Positions 49,208 to 57,060 of a stretch of DNA of 64,000 bases are shown here, in pieces. The notes beneath the pieces are model-generated. The model searched no databases and was not told the origin of the DNA. It was given only the letters and a program-made list of their open reading frames with translations. The stretch comes from Ramlibacter henchirensis (GTDB lineage: Bacteria > Pseudomonadota > Gammaproteobacteria > Burkholderiales > Burkholderiaceae_C), in contig NZ_SMLM01000001.1 of the NCBI RefSeq assembly GCF_004682015.1, positions 1,860,001 through 1,924,000 of the forward strand, in the 5' to 3' direction. Positions within the stretch are counted from its first letter, which is position 1. Every line of letters begins with the position of its first letter. Made by a program: the position numbers and the translations under genes.

Positions 49208-49993
49208 ATGAATTACGAGTTCTGCATCCGTACCGATCCCGGTCTCGCCCGCGAGAACAACGAGGATTCCGTCACTGTGGACGAGCCCACCCGGCTGGCC
49301 ATCCTGGCCGACGGCATGGGCGGCTACAACGCCGGCGAGATCGCCAGCGGAATGGCCACCACCTTCATCAAGTCCGAGCTGGGCCGCTGGCTGTCGCAGG
49401 CCGGCCGCCATGCCAATGCCAAGGAAGTGCGCCGGGCGATGGAGATTTGCGTGGACAACGCCAACCGCTCCATCTTCAACGCGGCCAATTCCAATCCGCA
49501 GTATTCCGGCATGGGCACCACGCTGGTGGTGGGCGTGTTCCAGGACGGCCGCTTGCTGCTGGGGCACATTGGCGACTCCCGCTGCTACCGCATGCGCGGC
49601 AGCGAGCTGGCGCAGATCACCAAGGACCACTCCCTTCTGCAGGAGCAGATGGATGCCGGCCTGATCACGCCCGAGCAGGCCGCGGTCTCCACCAACAAGA
49701 ACCTGGTCACCCGCGCGCTCGGTGTGGAAGACGCCGTGCTGCTCGACGTGAACGAGCACCGGGTCGAGCCGGGCGACATCTATCTCATGTGCTCGGACGG
49801 TCTTTCGGACATGGTCGACGACGAGGGCATCAGCCGCATCCTGGCGGGCGAAGCGCCGCTGGAGGTGAAGGTGGTGCAGCTGGTCGACGCCGCGAATGCG
49901 AACGGCGGCCGGGACAATATCTCGGTGCTGCTGGCCCAGGCAGACGCCGGGACGAAAAAAAAGGGCTTGATCTCCCGATTGCTGGGAAAATAG
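49208..49993 (+). CDS. PP2C-family serine/threonine phosphatase (Stp1-type)
   Basis: This 261-residue protein has the PP2C metal motifs: the early RENNEDS, the DGMGGYNAGE segment near residue 36, GDSRCYR near residue 123, CSDGLSDMVDDE near residue 197 and GGRDNIS near the C-terminus. Such enzymes take phosphates off the targets of Hanks-type kinases and often off the kinase itself. Its place right after the kinase gene fits that pairing. Confidence 0.92.
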   Translation: MNYEFCIRTDPGLARENNEDSVTVDEPTRLAILADGMGGYNAGEIASGMATTFIKSELGRWLSQAGRHANAKEVRRAMEICVDNANRSIFNAANSNPQYSGMGTTLVVGVFQDGRLLLGHIGDSRCYRMRGSELAQITKDHSLLQEQMDAGLITPEQAAVSTNKNLVTRALGVEDAVLLDVNEHRVEPGDIYLMCSDGLSDMVDDEGISRILAGEAPLEVKVVQLVDAANANGGRDNISVLLAQADAGTKKKGLISRLLGK

Positions 49994-50040
49994 CTCGTCA
50001 GTAGCGAAATTCCCGAAGAGATCTGGAAGAGGAGTGGGCC

Positions 50041-50685
50041 ATGCCGAAAATGATCGTTTCGATCGACGGTGTCGTCATCAAGGAAGTGCAGTTGACGAAG
50101 GATCGCACGACGCTGGGCCGCCGTCCTTACAACGACATCGTCATCGACAACCTCGCCGTCAGCGGCGAGCACGCAGTTCTGCAGATGTCCGGCAGTGAGG
50201 TCCACCTCGAGGACCTGAACAGCACCAACGGGACTTACATCAACGGCAAGGCCGTCAAGAAGCAGTTGTTGCAGAACAACGACACGGTCGAGATCGGCAA
50301 GTACAAGATCAAGTACATCAACGAAGTCCCCGGGGCCACCTTCGACAAGACGGTGATCATGAAGCCGGGGATGATGCCTCCGGCCGCCCAGGGTGCGGGC
50401 GCGGCGGGCGGCGAGGTCGCCGACGTCAAGGGCGCGATCAAGGTTCTCTCGGGCGCCGCGGCGGGCCGTGAGGTGCCGCTGGTGAAGGTCGTCACGACCA
50501 TCGGCAAGCCGGGCGTTGCCGTCGCCGCGATCACCAAGCGTCCGCAGGGCTTCGTGGTCGCTCACGTGGAGGGCGGCAACAAGCCCACCCTGAACGGCAC
50601 CGCGATTGGCCAGGAGCCGGTCACGCTCAAGAACGGCGACCTGCTGGAACTCGCCGGCACCCAGATGCAGTTCGTGCAGGGCTGA
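50041..50685 (+). CDS. protein with two FHA domains
   Basis: This 214-residue protein has a canonical FHA domain (about 20-95; TLGRRPYNDIVIDNLAVSGEHAVL and NSTNGTYINGK) and a second, degenerate one (about 140-214; TTIGKPGVAVAAITKRPQGF and PTLNGTAIG). FHA domains read phosphothreonine, so it is the likely reader of the kinase. AGAGGAG lies close to ATG 50041. The linker is Ala/Gly-rich. It is short and soluble, with no membrane segment. Confidence 0.9.
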   Translation: MPKMIVSIDGVVIKEVQLTKDRTTLGRRPYNDIVIDNLAVSGEHAVLQMSGSEVHLEDLNSTNGTYINGKAVKKQLLQNNDTVEIGKYKIKYINEVPGATFDKTVIMKPGMMPPAAQGAGAAGGEVADVKGAIKVLSGAAAGREVPLVKVVTTIGKPGVAVAAITKRPQGFVVAHVEGGNKPTLNGTAIGQEPVTLKNGDLLELAGTQMQFVQG

Positions 50686-50731
50686 CGCCCGCGCGGCGCT
50701 CCCGACGCGACGTCAGCGAGGTCCGGGCTGG

Positions 50732-52981
50732 ATGGGCACGTTCGCCAGGCACTGGACCCGCATCGCGGTCACCCTCATTCCGCTCGTCATCGCGCTGCTG
50801 CACGCCAGCGGCGCGATGCCTCTGGGCTTCCTGCAGCGGTTCGATGAATTCCTGTACGACGCGCGGCTGCGCGCCACGATGCCCAAGACGATGGACGAAC
50901 GCATCGTCATCGTCGACATCGACGAGAAGAGCCTGGCGGAGATCGGCCGCTGGCCGTGGGGTCGCAACCGCATGGCGCAGCTCACGGACGAACTGTTCGA
51001 CCGGCAGCAGGTCGCGGTCGTCGGTTTCGACGTGGTGTTCGCGGAGCCGGATGACAGCTCGGGCCTCAAGCGCCTGCGGCAGCTCGCCGAATCCGAACTG
51101 AAGGACCAGCCCGGGTTCGCCGCCCGCGTCGACCAGCTCGCGCCCGGCCTCGACTACGACGCGGCGTTCGCGCGGTCGCTGCGTAAGCGCCCGGTGGTCC
51201 TGGGCTACTACTTCAGCAGCGACCGGGGCGGCGGCAGGACCGGCGTGCTGCCCGCGCCCGTGATCCGCCGGCAGGACCTTAATGGACATCCGATCCGCCT
51301 GACCAGCTGGAACGGCTACGCAGCCAACATCGAGCAGATCGCAATGGCGGCGCCCGCGGCCGGCTTCTTCAACCCGATCGTTGACGGCGACGGAGTCGTG
51401 CGCTCGGTGCCGCTGATCGCCGGATACGAGGACGGCTACTACGAATCTCTGTCGCTCGCGATGTTCCGGCTGCTGCTCGGGGCGCCCGCCGTCGAGCCGG
51501 GGTATGCGCGTGACCGCTTCTTTTCTCGCAGCTATCAGGGGCTGGAGAGCGTGGTGCTTCGCCTGGGTCAGAAGTCGCTGGGCATTCCGGTCGACAACCG
51601 CGTCGCGGCTCTCGTGCCTTTTCGCGGTCCCGGCGGCGCGCAAGGCGGCTCGTTTCGCTACGTCTCCGCTTCGGACCTGGTCGTGCAACGCCTTCCGGCC
51701 GGCAGCCTGAAAGGCAAGATCATCCTGGTCGGCACCACCGCCCCCGGCCTGCAGGACCTGAGATCCACGCCGATGGGGGAGACCTATCCCGGCGTGGAAA
51801 CGCACGCCAACATGATCTCGGGCCTCCTGGACGGTCGCTTAATGGTCAAGCCGGACTACGCCGTGGGCTATGACGTCGTGGTCCTGTTCATTGCGGGCGT
51901 CGCCTTGGCTCTCGCGTTGCCCTTGATCTCCGCGCCGAAGGCGGTGCTCGTCAGCCTCGGCGTGCTGGCGGCGGTGGTGGGCCTGAACTTCTGGCTGTTC
52001 CTGGGCGTGGGGCTGGTGCTCCCGATGGCGGCAGCGCTGGCGTTGATCCTGACCGCTTTCGGGCTGAACATGAGCTACGGCTATTTCATCGAGAGCCGCT
52101 CCAAGCGCGAACTGGCCAACCTGTTCGGCACCTACGTCCCGCCCGAACTGGTGGACGAGATGGTCAAGGCCCCGGACAACTACACCATGCAGGCCGTCAA
52201 CAAGGAGCTGACGGTGATGTTCTGCGACATGCGGGGCTTCACCAAGATGTCCGAAAGGATGGAGCCGGTGCAGCTGCAGGAGCTGCTCAACGCCGTCTTC
52301 AACCGGCTGAGCGACATCATCCGCTCCCACCGCGGCACCATCGACAAGTACATGGGCGACTGCGTCATGGCGTTCTGGGGCGCACCGGTGGATACAGCCG
52401 AACACGCGCACCTGGCCGTGCAGAGCGCAATGGAAATGGTGCAGGCGGTGCGTCTGATCAACGACGAGCACCGCGAGAAAGGGCTGCCCGACATCGGCGT
52501 GGGCATCGGCTTGAACACCGGGATGATGTGCGTGGGCGACATGGGCTCCCAGGTGCGCCGCAGCTACACGGTGATCGGCGACGCGGTCAACCTGGGCGCC
52601 CGCCTCGAAGGGTTGTCCAAGACGTACGGGGTGGACATCGTGGTGAGCGAATCCACCCGCAAGCTGGCCCCCGCTTGCGCCTGGCAGGAGCTGGACCGGG
52701 TCCGCGTGAAGGGCAAGGAGCAGTCGGTGGCGATCTTCTGGCCGGTGGCCCCGGCCGACGCCCTCGAGCCCGCGCAGTCGCAGGAACTCAAGACCTGGGC
52801 CGCTTTCCTGAAGGCGTATCGCGCGCAGGACTGGGAGCAGTGCGACTTGCTGCTCCTGAACCTGCTGCGCATGAATCCCAAAAAATACCTTTACGAGCTC
52901 TACAGCGAGCGTGTAGCCTCGATGAAGCTGCTGCCGTTCGATCCCGAGTGGGACGGCGCCACCAACTTCGAGAACAAATGA
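50732..52981 (+). CDS. CHASE2-domain receptor adenylate cyclase
   Basis: This 749-residue protein has a membrane helix near residues 10-30, a CHASE2 domain (about 35-370; RIVIVDIDEKSLAEIGRWPWGRN), about three membrane helices (378-453) and a class III cyclase (about 490-680). Metal Asp residues lie in VMFCDMRGFT and KYMGDCVMAF; the substrate Lys is in TIDKYMGD and a Thr replaces the usual Asp in YTVIGDAVN, a class IIIb mark; the Arg is in GARLEGL. A 70-residue helical tail follows. The CHASE2 part is strikingly like that of the kinase at 46471. Confidence 0.92.
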   Translation: MGTFARHWTRIAVTLIPLVIALLHASGAMPLGFLQRFDEFLYDARLRATMPKTMDERIVIVDIDEKSLAEIGRWPWGRNRMAQLTDELFDRQQVAVVGFDVVFAEPDDSSGLKRLRQLAESELKDQPGFAARVDQLAPGLDYDAAFARSLRKRPVVLGYYFSSDRGGGRTGVLPAPVIRRQDLNGHPIRLTSWNGYAANIEQIAMAAPAAGFFNPIVDGDGVVRSVPLIAGYEDGYYESLSLAMFRLLLGAPAVEPGYARDRFFSRSYQGLESVVLRLGQKSLGIPVDNRVAALVPFRGPGGAQGGSFRYVSASDLVVQRLPAGSLKGKIILVGTTAPGLQDLRSTPMGETYPGVETHANMISGLLDGRLMVKPDYAVGYDVVVLFIAGVALALALPLISAPKAVLVSLGVLAAVVGLNFWLFLGVGLVLPMAAALALILTAFGLNMSYGYFIESRSKRELANLFGTYVPPELVDEMVKAPDNYTMQAVNKELTVMFCDMRGFTKMSERMEPVQLQELLNAVFNRLSDIIRSHRGTIDKYMGDCVMAFWGAPVDTAEHAHLAVQSAMEMVQAVRLINDEHREKGLPDIGVGIGLNTGMMCVGDMGSQVRRSYTVIGDAVNLGARLEGLSKTYGVDIVVSESTRKLAPACAWQELDRVRVKGKEQSVAIFWPVAPADALEPAQSQELKTWAAFLKAYRAQDWEQCDLLLLNLLRMNPKKYLYELYSERVASMKLLPFDPEWDGATNFENK

Positions 52982-53008
52982 GGACAGCCAGCTCCCGCCA
53001 CGCCCGCC

Positions 53009-53060
53009 CTCTCCCGCCGCTGCCGCCGGCGGCCCGCCCCGGCCCCGGCCGGCGGGAGAG
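53009..53060 (+). other. hairpin covering the ribosome-binding site of the phosphodiesterase gene
   Basis: CTCTCCCGCCG (53009-53019) and CGGCGGGAGAG (53050-53060) form an 11-bp stem with an inner self-complementary GCCGCCGGCGGC (53022-53033). The GGGAG that would bind the ribosome for ATG 53066 lies in the 3' strand. The stem could limit translation of the next gene or stop transcription partly. Confidence 0.55.
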
Positions 53061-53065
53061 CTGAC

Positions 53066-53857
53066 ATGCGGGTGCGGGTGCTGGGCTGCTCGGGCGCCAT
53101 CGCCAAGGGCTGCCGCACCACTTCGTTCCTAGTCGGCGGCGACGTGCTGGTCGACGCCGGCACCGGCGTCGGGGATCTCACGCTGGAGGAGATGGCCGGC
53201 ATCCAGCACGTGCTGCTGACGCATTCGCACCTGGATCACATCGCGGCGCTGCCGCTGATGATCGATTCCGTCGCATCGCAGCTGACCCGCCCCATCTGCG
53301 TGTACGCGCTGCCCGGCACCATCAGCGCCATCAAGGCGCATGTCTTCAACAACGTCATCTGGCCCGACTTCAGCCGCATCCCCTCGCCAGAAAAGCCGTT
53401 CGTGACGCTGCACGAAATCCAGGTCGGGCAGGTGCTGGAGATCGGCGGCAAGCGCATCGAGGTCCTGCCCGCAGTACACACGGTCCCAGCCGTCGGGTAC
53501 GCCATCTCCGCGCGCGGAGGAAATTGGGTGTTCACCGGCGACACGGAGCGCAACCCCGCTTTCTGGCGTCGCCTCAATGCCATGAACGTCGCGGCCCTGG
53601 TGATCGAGACGGCCTTCAGCAACCGCGAGAAGGATCTCGCGCGGCGCAGCCTGCACCTGTCCCCGCTTGCCCTGGCCGAGGAACTGGACTGCATCGAGAA
53701 AGGCAAGTCCTTCCCGATCTTCATCACGCATACGAAACCGGCCGAGACCGACCTGATCATGGCCGAGATCAAGCGGTTCGATCAGACGCAGCCCTTCGGG
53801 GCCGACGTTTCGCACGACATCCGCTACCTGCGTGCCGGGCAGGAGTTCGAGCTTTAG
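53066..53857 (+). CDS. metallo-beta-lactamase-fold 3',5'-cyclic-nucleotide phosphodiesterase-like protein
   Basis: This 263-residue protein has the motif THSHLDHIAALP near residue 51, preceded by LVDAGTGVGDL, with later His and Asp ligands in VHTVPAVGY, FTGDTERN and ITHTKPAETDL. These are the traits of class II cAMP phosphodiesterases (CpdP-like) in the MBL superfamily. The gene directly follows the CHASE2 cyclase, so it likely degrades the cAMP made there. RNase Z-like roles are less likely. Confidence 0.8.
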   Translation: MRVRVLGCSGAIAKGCRTTSFLVGGDVLVDAGTGVGDLTLEEMAGIQHVLLTHSHLDHIAALPLMIDSVASQLTRPICVYALPGTISAIKAHVFNNVIWPDFSRIPSPEKPFVTLHEIQVGQVLEIGGKRIEVLPAVHTVPAVGYAISARGGNWVFTGDTERNPAFWRRLNAMNVAALVIETAFSNREKDLARRSLHLSPLALAEELDCIEKGKSFPIFITHTKPAETDLIMAEIKRFDQTQPFGADVSHDIRYLRAGQEFEL

Positions 53858-53893
53858 CGCATTGCCTGCCGCCAGCAGGCCCAGGAGTTCCCC

Positions 53894-56296
53894 ATGAGTG
53901 CCGTCCTCAAGCAAGAGCGGGATTCGCAGGCTTTCTTCGATTCCCAGCAGCTGCCGCCCGAAAAGCGCGGCGTCAGTTTCGAAGCGCTGTTCTTCCGCCA
54001 GCTGCAGCTGGTGACCACCAAGATCCACGAGACGGAGAACATCGACCAGATCATGCTGGACTCGAGCCAGCACATCTGCAAGCTGTTCAACGCCGACCGG
54101 CTGACGCTGTACGCCGTCAATGAGGACCGCACGGCGATCATTTCCAAGGTCAAGACCGGCCTCAATGCCGCCAAGGACCTGAAGCTGCCGATCAGCGCGC
54201 AGAGCATCGCGGGCTACGTGGCGTTCAGCAGGGAGATGGTGAACATCGCGGACGTCTACGACGACGACGCGCTCAAGCGGATCCATCCGACCCTCAGCTT
54301 CCTGAAGGAGGTCGACAAGCGTTCCGGCTATCGCACCAAGCAGATGCTCGTGATGCCGATCCTCGACGGCGACGTGCTGCACGGCGTGCTGCAGGTGATC
54401 AACAACAAGAGCGACCTGCCGTTCAGCGAACTCGAGATCGAGGGCGCCGCGCAGTTGTGCAAGACCCTGGCCACGGCCATCCGACAGCGCATGCGGAAGG
54501 ACCAGGAAGGCCTGCGGCGGCGTGTCACCAAATACGACGGCCTGCTGACCGATGGCGTGCTCACGCAGGAGGAGCTGCAGCGCTCGATCGCCAAGGCGCG
54601 CGAGGAAGGCAAGTCGGTCGAGCATGTGCTCATGGCGGATTTCCAGATCCGCCCCGCGCAGATCGGCCCGTCGCTGGCCAAGTTCTTCGGAGTGCGTTAT
54701 GAGCCGTTCAACAGCGGGCGCATCCGCTCCGAGCAGCTCCAGGGCTTCCTGAAGCGGGAGTTCGTCGAGGAGCAGGGCTGGATTCCGCTGGAGGAGTCGC
54801 CCGACGGCCTGGTGATCATGTGCATGGATCCGGAAGCGGTGCGCGGGTCCCGCATCGTTCCGCAGGTCTTCTCGCGCGTTTCGCGGTTCACCTACCGCGT
54901 GACGACGCAGGCGGAGTTTGAAGAGACGCTGGCGCAGCTCTATGGCGCCGGGGCCGGGGAATCCATCGACGAACTGCTCGCCGACCTGACCGCGCCCGCC
55001 GACGACGAGGGCGAGGACGGCAGCCTGGAGTCCGCCGCCTCCGACAACGAGCTGGTCAAGTTCGTCAACAAGGTCATCATCGACGCGTACAACCAGCGCT
55101 GCTCGGACATCCACATCGAGCCGTTGCCCGGCAAGGGCAAGACGGGCATCCGCTTCCGCATCGACGGCACGCTGGTGCCTTACATCGAGGTTCCCGCGCA
55201 CTTCCGACAGGCGCTCGTCACGCGCCTGAAGATCATGTGCGACCTCGACATCTCGGAGAAGCGCAAGCCGCAGGACGGCAAGATCAAGTTCAAGAAGTTC
55301 GGGCCGCTCGACATCGAGCTGCGCGTGGCGACCATTCCGTCGGCCGGCGGCGTCGAGGACGTCGTGATGCGTATCCTGGCGGCGGGCGAGCCGATTCCCC
55401 TGGAAAAGCTGGGGCTGACGGCGGTGAACAAGGAGCGCCTGGAGAAGACGGTGAGCAAGCCTTACGGGCTGTTCTACGTCTGCGGGCCGACAGGTTCGGG
55501 CAAGACGACCACCCTGCACTCCATCCTGAAGTTCCTCAACACGTCCGAAACCAAGATCTGGACGGCGGAGGACCCCGTGGAAATCACGCAGAGGGGATTG
55601 CGCCAGGTGCAGGTGAACAGGAAGGCGGGAATCGACTTCGCGCTGGTGATGCGCGCCTTCCTTCGAGCCGACCCGGACATCATCATGGTGGGCGAGTCGC
55701 GCGACAAGGAGACGGTGTCCATGGGCATCGAAGCCTCGCTCACCGGTCACCTGGTGTTCTCGACGCTGCACACCAACTCCGCACCCGAGTCCATCATCCG
55801 CCTCCTGGACATGGGGATGGACCCGTTCAACTTCGCCGATGCCCTGCTGGGTGTCCTGGCGCAGCGCCTGGCCAAGCGGCTTTGCGACTGCAAGGAGGCC
55901 TACACGCCTTCGCACGAGGAACTGCGCAGTTTCGTCTCCGAATACGCGCTGGACCTGAAGCAGACCGAGCCCTGGAAGGCAGACCCCGGAGGCGAGGCGC
56001 AAAAGCTCTACGAAGACTGGGTCGAGAGCTATGGCCATGACGGCCAGCTGAAGTTTTATCGGGCCGTCGGTTGCGAGAAGTGCAACAACACGGGCTACAA
56101 GGGCCGCGTCGGACTGCACGAACTCCTGGTTGGGGACGACGAGATCAAGAAGCTCATCCAGGAGCGGGCGCGCGTTGCCGAGCTATATGTAAGCGCTGTC
56201 GCGTCGGGAATGCGGACACTGAAGATGGATGGCATGGAAAAAATCATGATGGGACTGACAGACCTGAAACAAGTCAGGTCTGTCTGTATCAAGTAA
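53894..56296 (+). CDS. GAF-domain GspE/PilB-type secretion ATPase
   Basis: This 800-residue protein has an N-terminal GAF domain (about 35-190), an MshEN-like c-di-GMP/nucleotide-binding region (about 205-350) and a T2SSE ATPase domain (about 390-770) with Walker A GPTGSGKTT near residue 533, DPDIIMVGESRDKET and TGHLVFSTLHTNSA. The zinc site is changed: the first pair is CDC rather than CxxC, the second is CEKCNNTGYKGR. GAF domains bind small ligands including cyclic nucleotides. It lies after the cyclase and phosphodiesterase genes and before pilA, with no pilC or pilD near. Confidence 0.9.
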   Translation: MSAVLKQERDSQAFFDSQQLPPEKRGVSFEALFFRQLQLVTTKIHETENIDQIMLDSSQHICKLFNADRLTLYAVNEDRTAIISKVKTGLNAAKDLKLPISAQSIAGYVAFSREMVNIADVYDDDALKRIHPTLSFLKEVDKRSGYRTKQMLVMPILDGDVLHGVLQVINNKSDLPFSELEIEGAAQLCKTLATAIRQRMRKDQEGLRRRVTKYDGLLTDGVLTQEELQRSIAKAREEGKSVEHVLMADFQIRPAQIGPSLAKFFGVRYEPFNSGRIRSEQLQGFLKREFVEEQGWIPLEESPDGLVIMCMDPEAVRGSRIVPQVFSRVSRFTYRVTTQAEFEETLAQLYGAGAGESIDELLADLTAPADDEGEDGSLESAASDNELVKFVNKVIIDAYNQRCSDIHIEPLPGKGKTGIRFRIDGTLVPYIEVPAHFRQALVTRLKIMCDLDISEKRKPQDGKIKFKKFGPLDIELRVATIPSAGGVEDVVMRILAAGEPIPLEKLGLTAVNKERLEKTVSKPYGLFYVCGPTGSGKTTTLHSILKFLNTSETKIWTAEDPVEITQRGLRQVQVNRKAGIDFALVMRAFLRADPDIIMVGESRDKETVSMGIEASLTGHLVFSTLHTNSAPESIIRLLDMGMDPFNFADALLGVLAQRLAKRLCDCKEAYTPSHEELRSFVSEYALDLKQTEPWKADPGGEAQKLYEDWVESYGHDGQLKFYRAVGCEKCNNTGYKGRVGLHELLVGDDEIKKLIQERARVAELYVSAVASGMRTLKMDGMEKIMMGLTDLKQVRSVCIK
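56257..56284 (+). other. inverted repeat in the 3' end of the ATPase gene
   Basis: GACAGACCTGA (56257-56267) and TCAGGTCTGTC (56274-56284) form a perfect 11-bp stem with a six-base loop within the last codons of the ATPase gene. A second stem follows 11 bases later. Confidence 0.55.
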
Positions 56297-56315
56297 GCTG
56301 ACATTGTTGTCAGCT
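56296..56315 (+). terminator. hairpin after the ATPase gene
   Basis: AGCTGACA (56296-56303) and TGTCAGCT (56308-56315) form an 8-bp perfect stem with a TTGT loop, starting at the stop codon. No U-tract follows. With the stem at 56257-56284 it gives a tandem hairpin end to the signalling operon. Confidence 0.5.
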
Positions 56316-56386
56316 CATCGGGACAAAAACGCTCTTCCGCACACATCGCTGGAGCCGTTTTAATACTTAAAGACTCCAGGCCCGGC

Positions 56387-56401
56387 TGGCACAGCAATTG
56401 C
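56387..56401 (+). promoter_or_regulatory. sigma-54 promoter of pilA
   Basis: TGGCACAGCAATTGC matches the consensus TGGCAC-N5-TTGC exactly, with GG (-24) and GC (-12) ten bases apart. The predicted start of transcription is near 56413, about 23 bases before the pilA ATG. Type IV pilin genes are classic RpoN/PilR targets. Confidence 0.88.
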
Positions 56402-56435
56402 GGAAAGACCTCGCTTCTTTCCAACGGAGGTATCC

Positions 56436-56942
56436 ATGAAGCGTCAACTGCAAAAGGGTTTCACCCTGATCGAACTGATGATCGTTGTGGCGATCATCGG
56501 CATCCTGGCCGCGGTGGCCCTGCCTGCTTATCAGGACTACACCATCCGCGCGAAGATGTCGGAAGTGATCCTGTCTGCCTCGAGCTGCCGTACCTCGATC
56601 ACGGAAGTGATCCAGTCCTCGTCCGGCACCACCAACGCCCAACTGCCCGGCGCGAACGGCTGGGGCTGCGAGCAGACCGCAACGACCGGCGTTTCTCAGT
56701 ATGTTTTGAGCGTCACCACGATCGACACGCCTCACCGCGGCACCATCCAGGTGACCAGCCGCGAGATCAAGAACTCGAACGCCAACCCGCCGGCTACGGG
56801 CGGCATCGTGACCCTGGTCCCGTTCCTCGCGGATGGCACCTCGGCGCCTACGCCCCAGTCCACGGTCGGCAAGTGGGTCTGCGGCCACTCGGCCGGTACC
56901 ACGGTCAACCCGAAGTTCCTGCCCGGTTCCTGCCGCGGCTAA
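56436..56942 (+). CDS. pilA: type IV major pilin
   Basis: This 168-residue prepilin has a short basic leader MKRQLQKG, cut before Phe, then [27 protein letters not shown], a hydrophobic helix with Glu at +5 (shown split here as [10 protein letters not shown]). Two cysteines near the C-terminus (WVCGHSAG and PGSCRG) fit the disulfide loop, and another pair lies earlier. ACGGAGG precedes ATG 56436. No pilus assembly genes but the GAF-type ATPase lie next to it. A terminator follows. Confidence 0.93.
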   Translation: MKRQLQKGFTLIELMIVVAIIGILAAVALPAYQDYTIRAKMSEVILSASSCRTSITEVIQSSSGTTNAQLPGANGWGCEQTATTGVSQYVLSVTTIDTPHRGTIQVTSREIKNSNANPPATGGIVTLVPFLADGTSAPTPQSTVGKWVCGHSAGTTVNPKFLPGSCRG

Positions 56943-56953
56943 TCAGGAGAACA

Positions 56954-57023
56954 TGACTCCCTCTGGTCTTATCTGAGGGAGTGTGGGTCAACCTGTGAAC
57001 GAGCGGCCTGCGGGCCGCTCGTT
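56954..57023 (+). terminator. double hairpin after pilA
   Basis: ACTCCCTC with GAGGGAGT (about 56955-56982) is followed by AACGAGCGGCC (56998-57008) with GGCCGCTCGTT (57013-57023), an 11-bp stem with four-base loop ahead of TTGCTTTGC. The second stem is the stronger terminator. It would separate pilA from the glycosyltransferase genes. Confidence 0.75.
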
Positions 57024-57060
57024 TGCTTTGCAGGCTGAAAACGTTTCGCGCACGAATGCC

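Noticed and set aside
53129..56119. Minus-strand open frame of 996 codons opposite the phosphodiesterase and ATPase genes
   Set aside because: Shadow of the two real genes; Asp/Arg/His/Leu-rich and without domain patterns.
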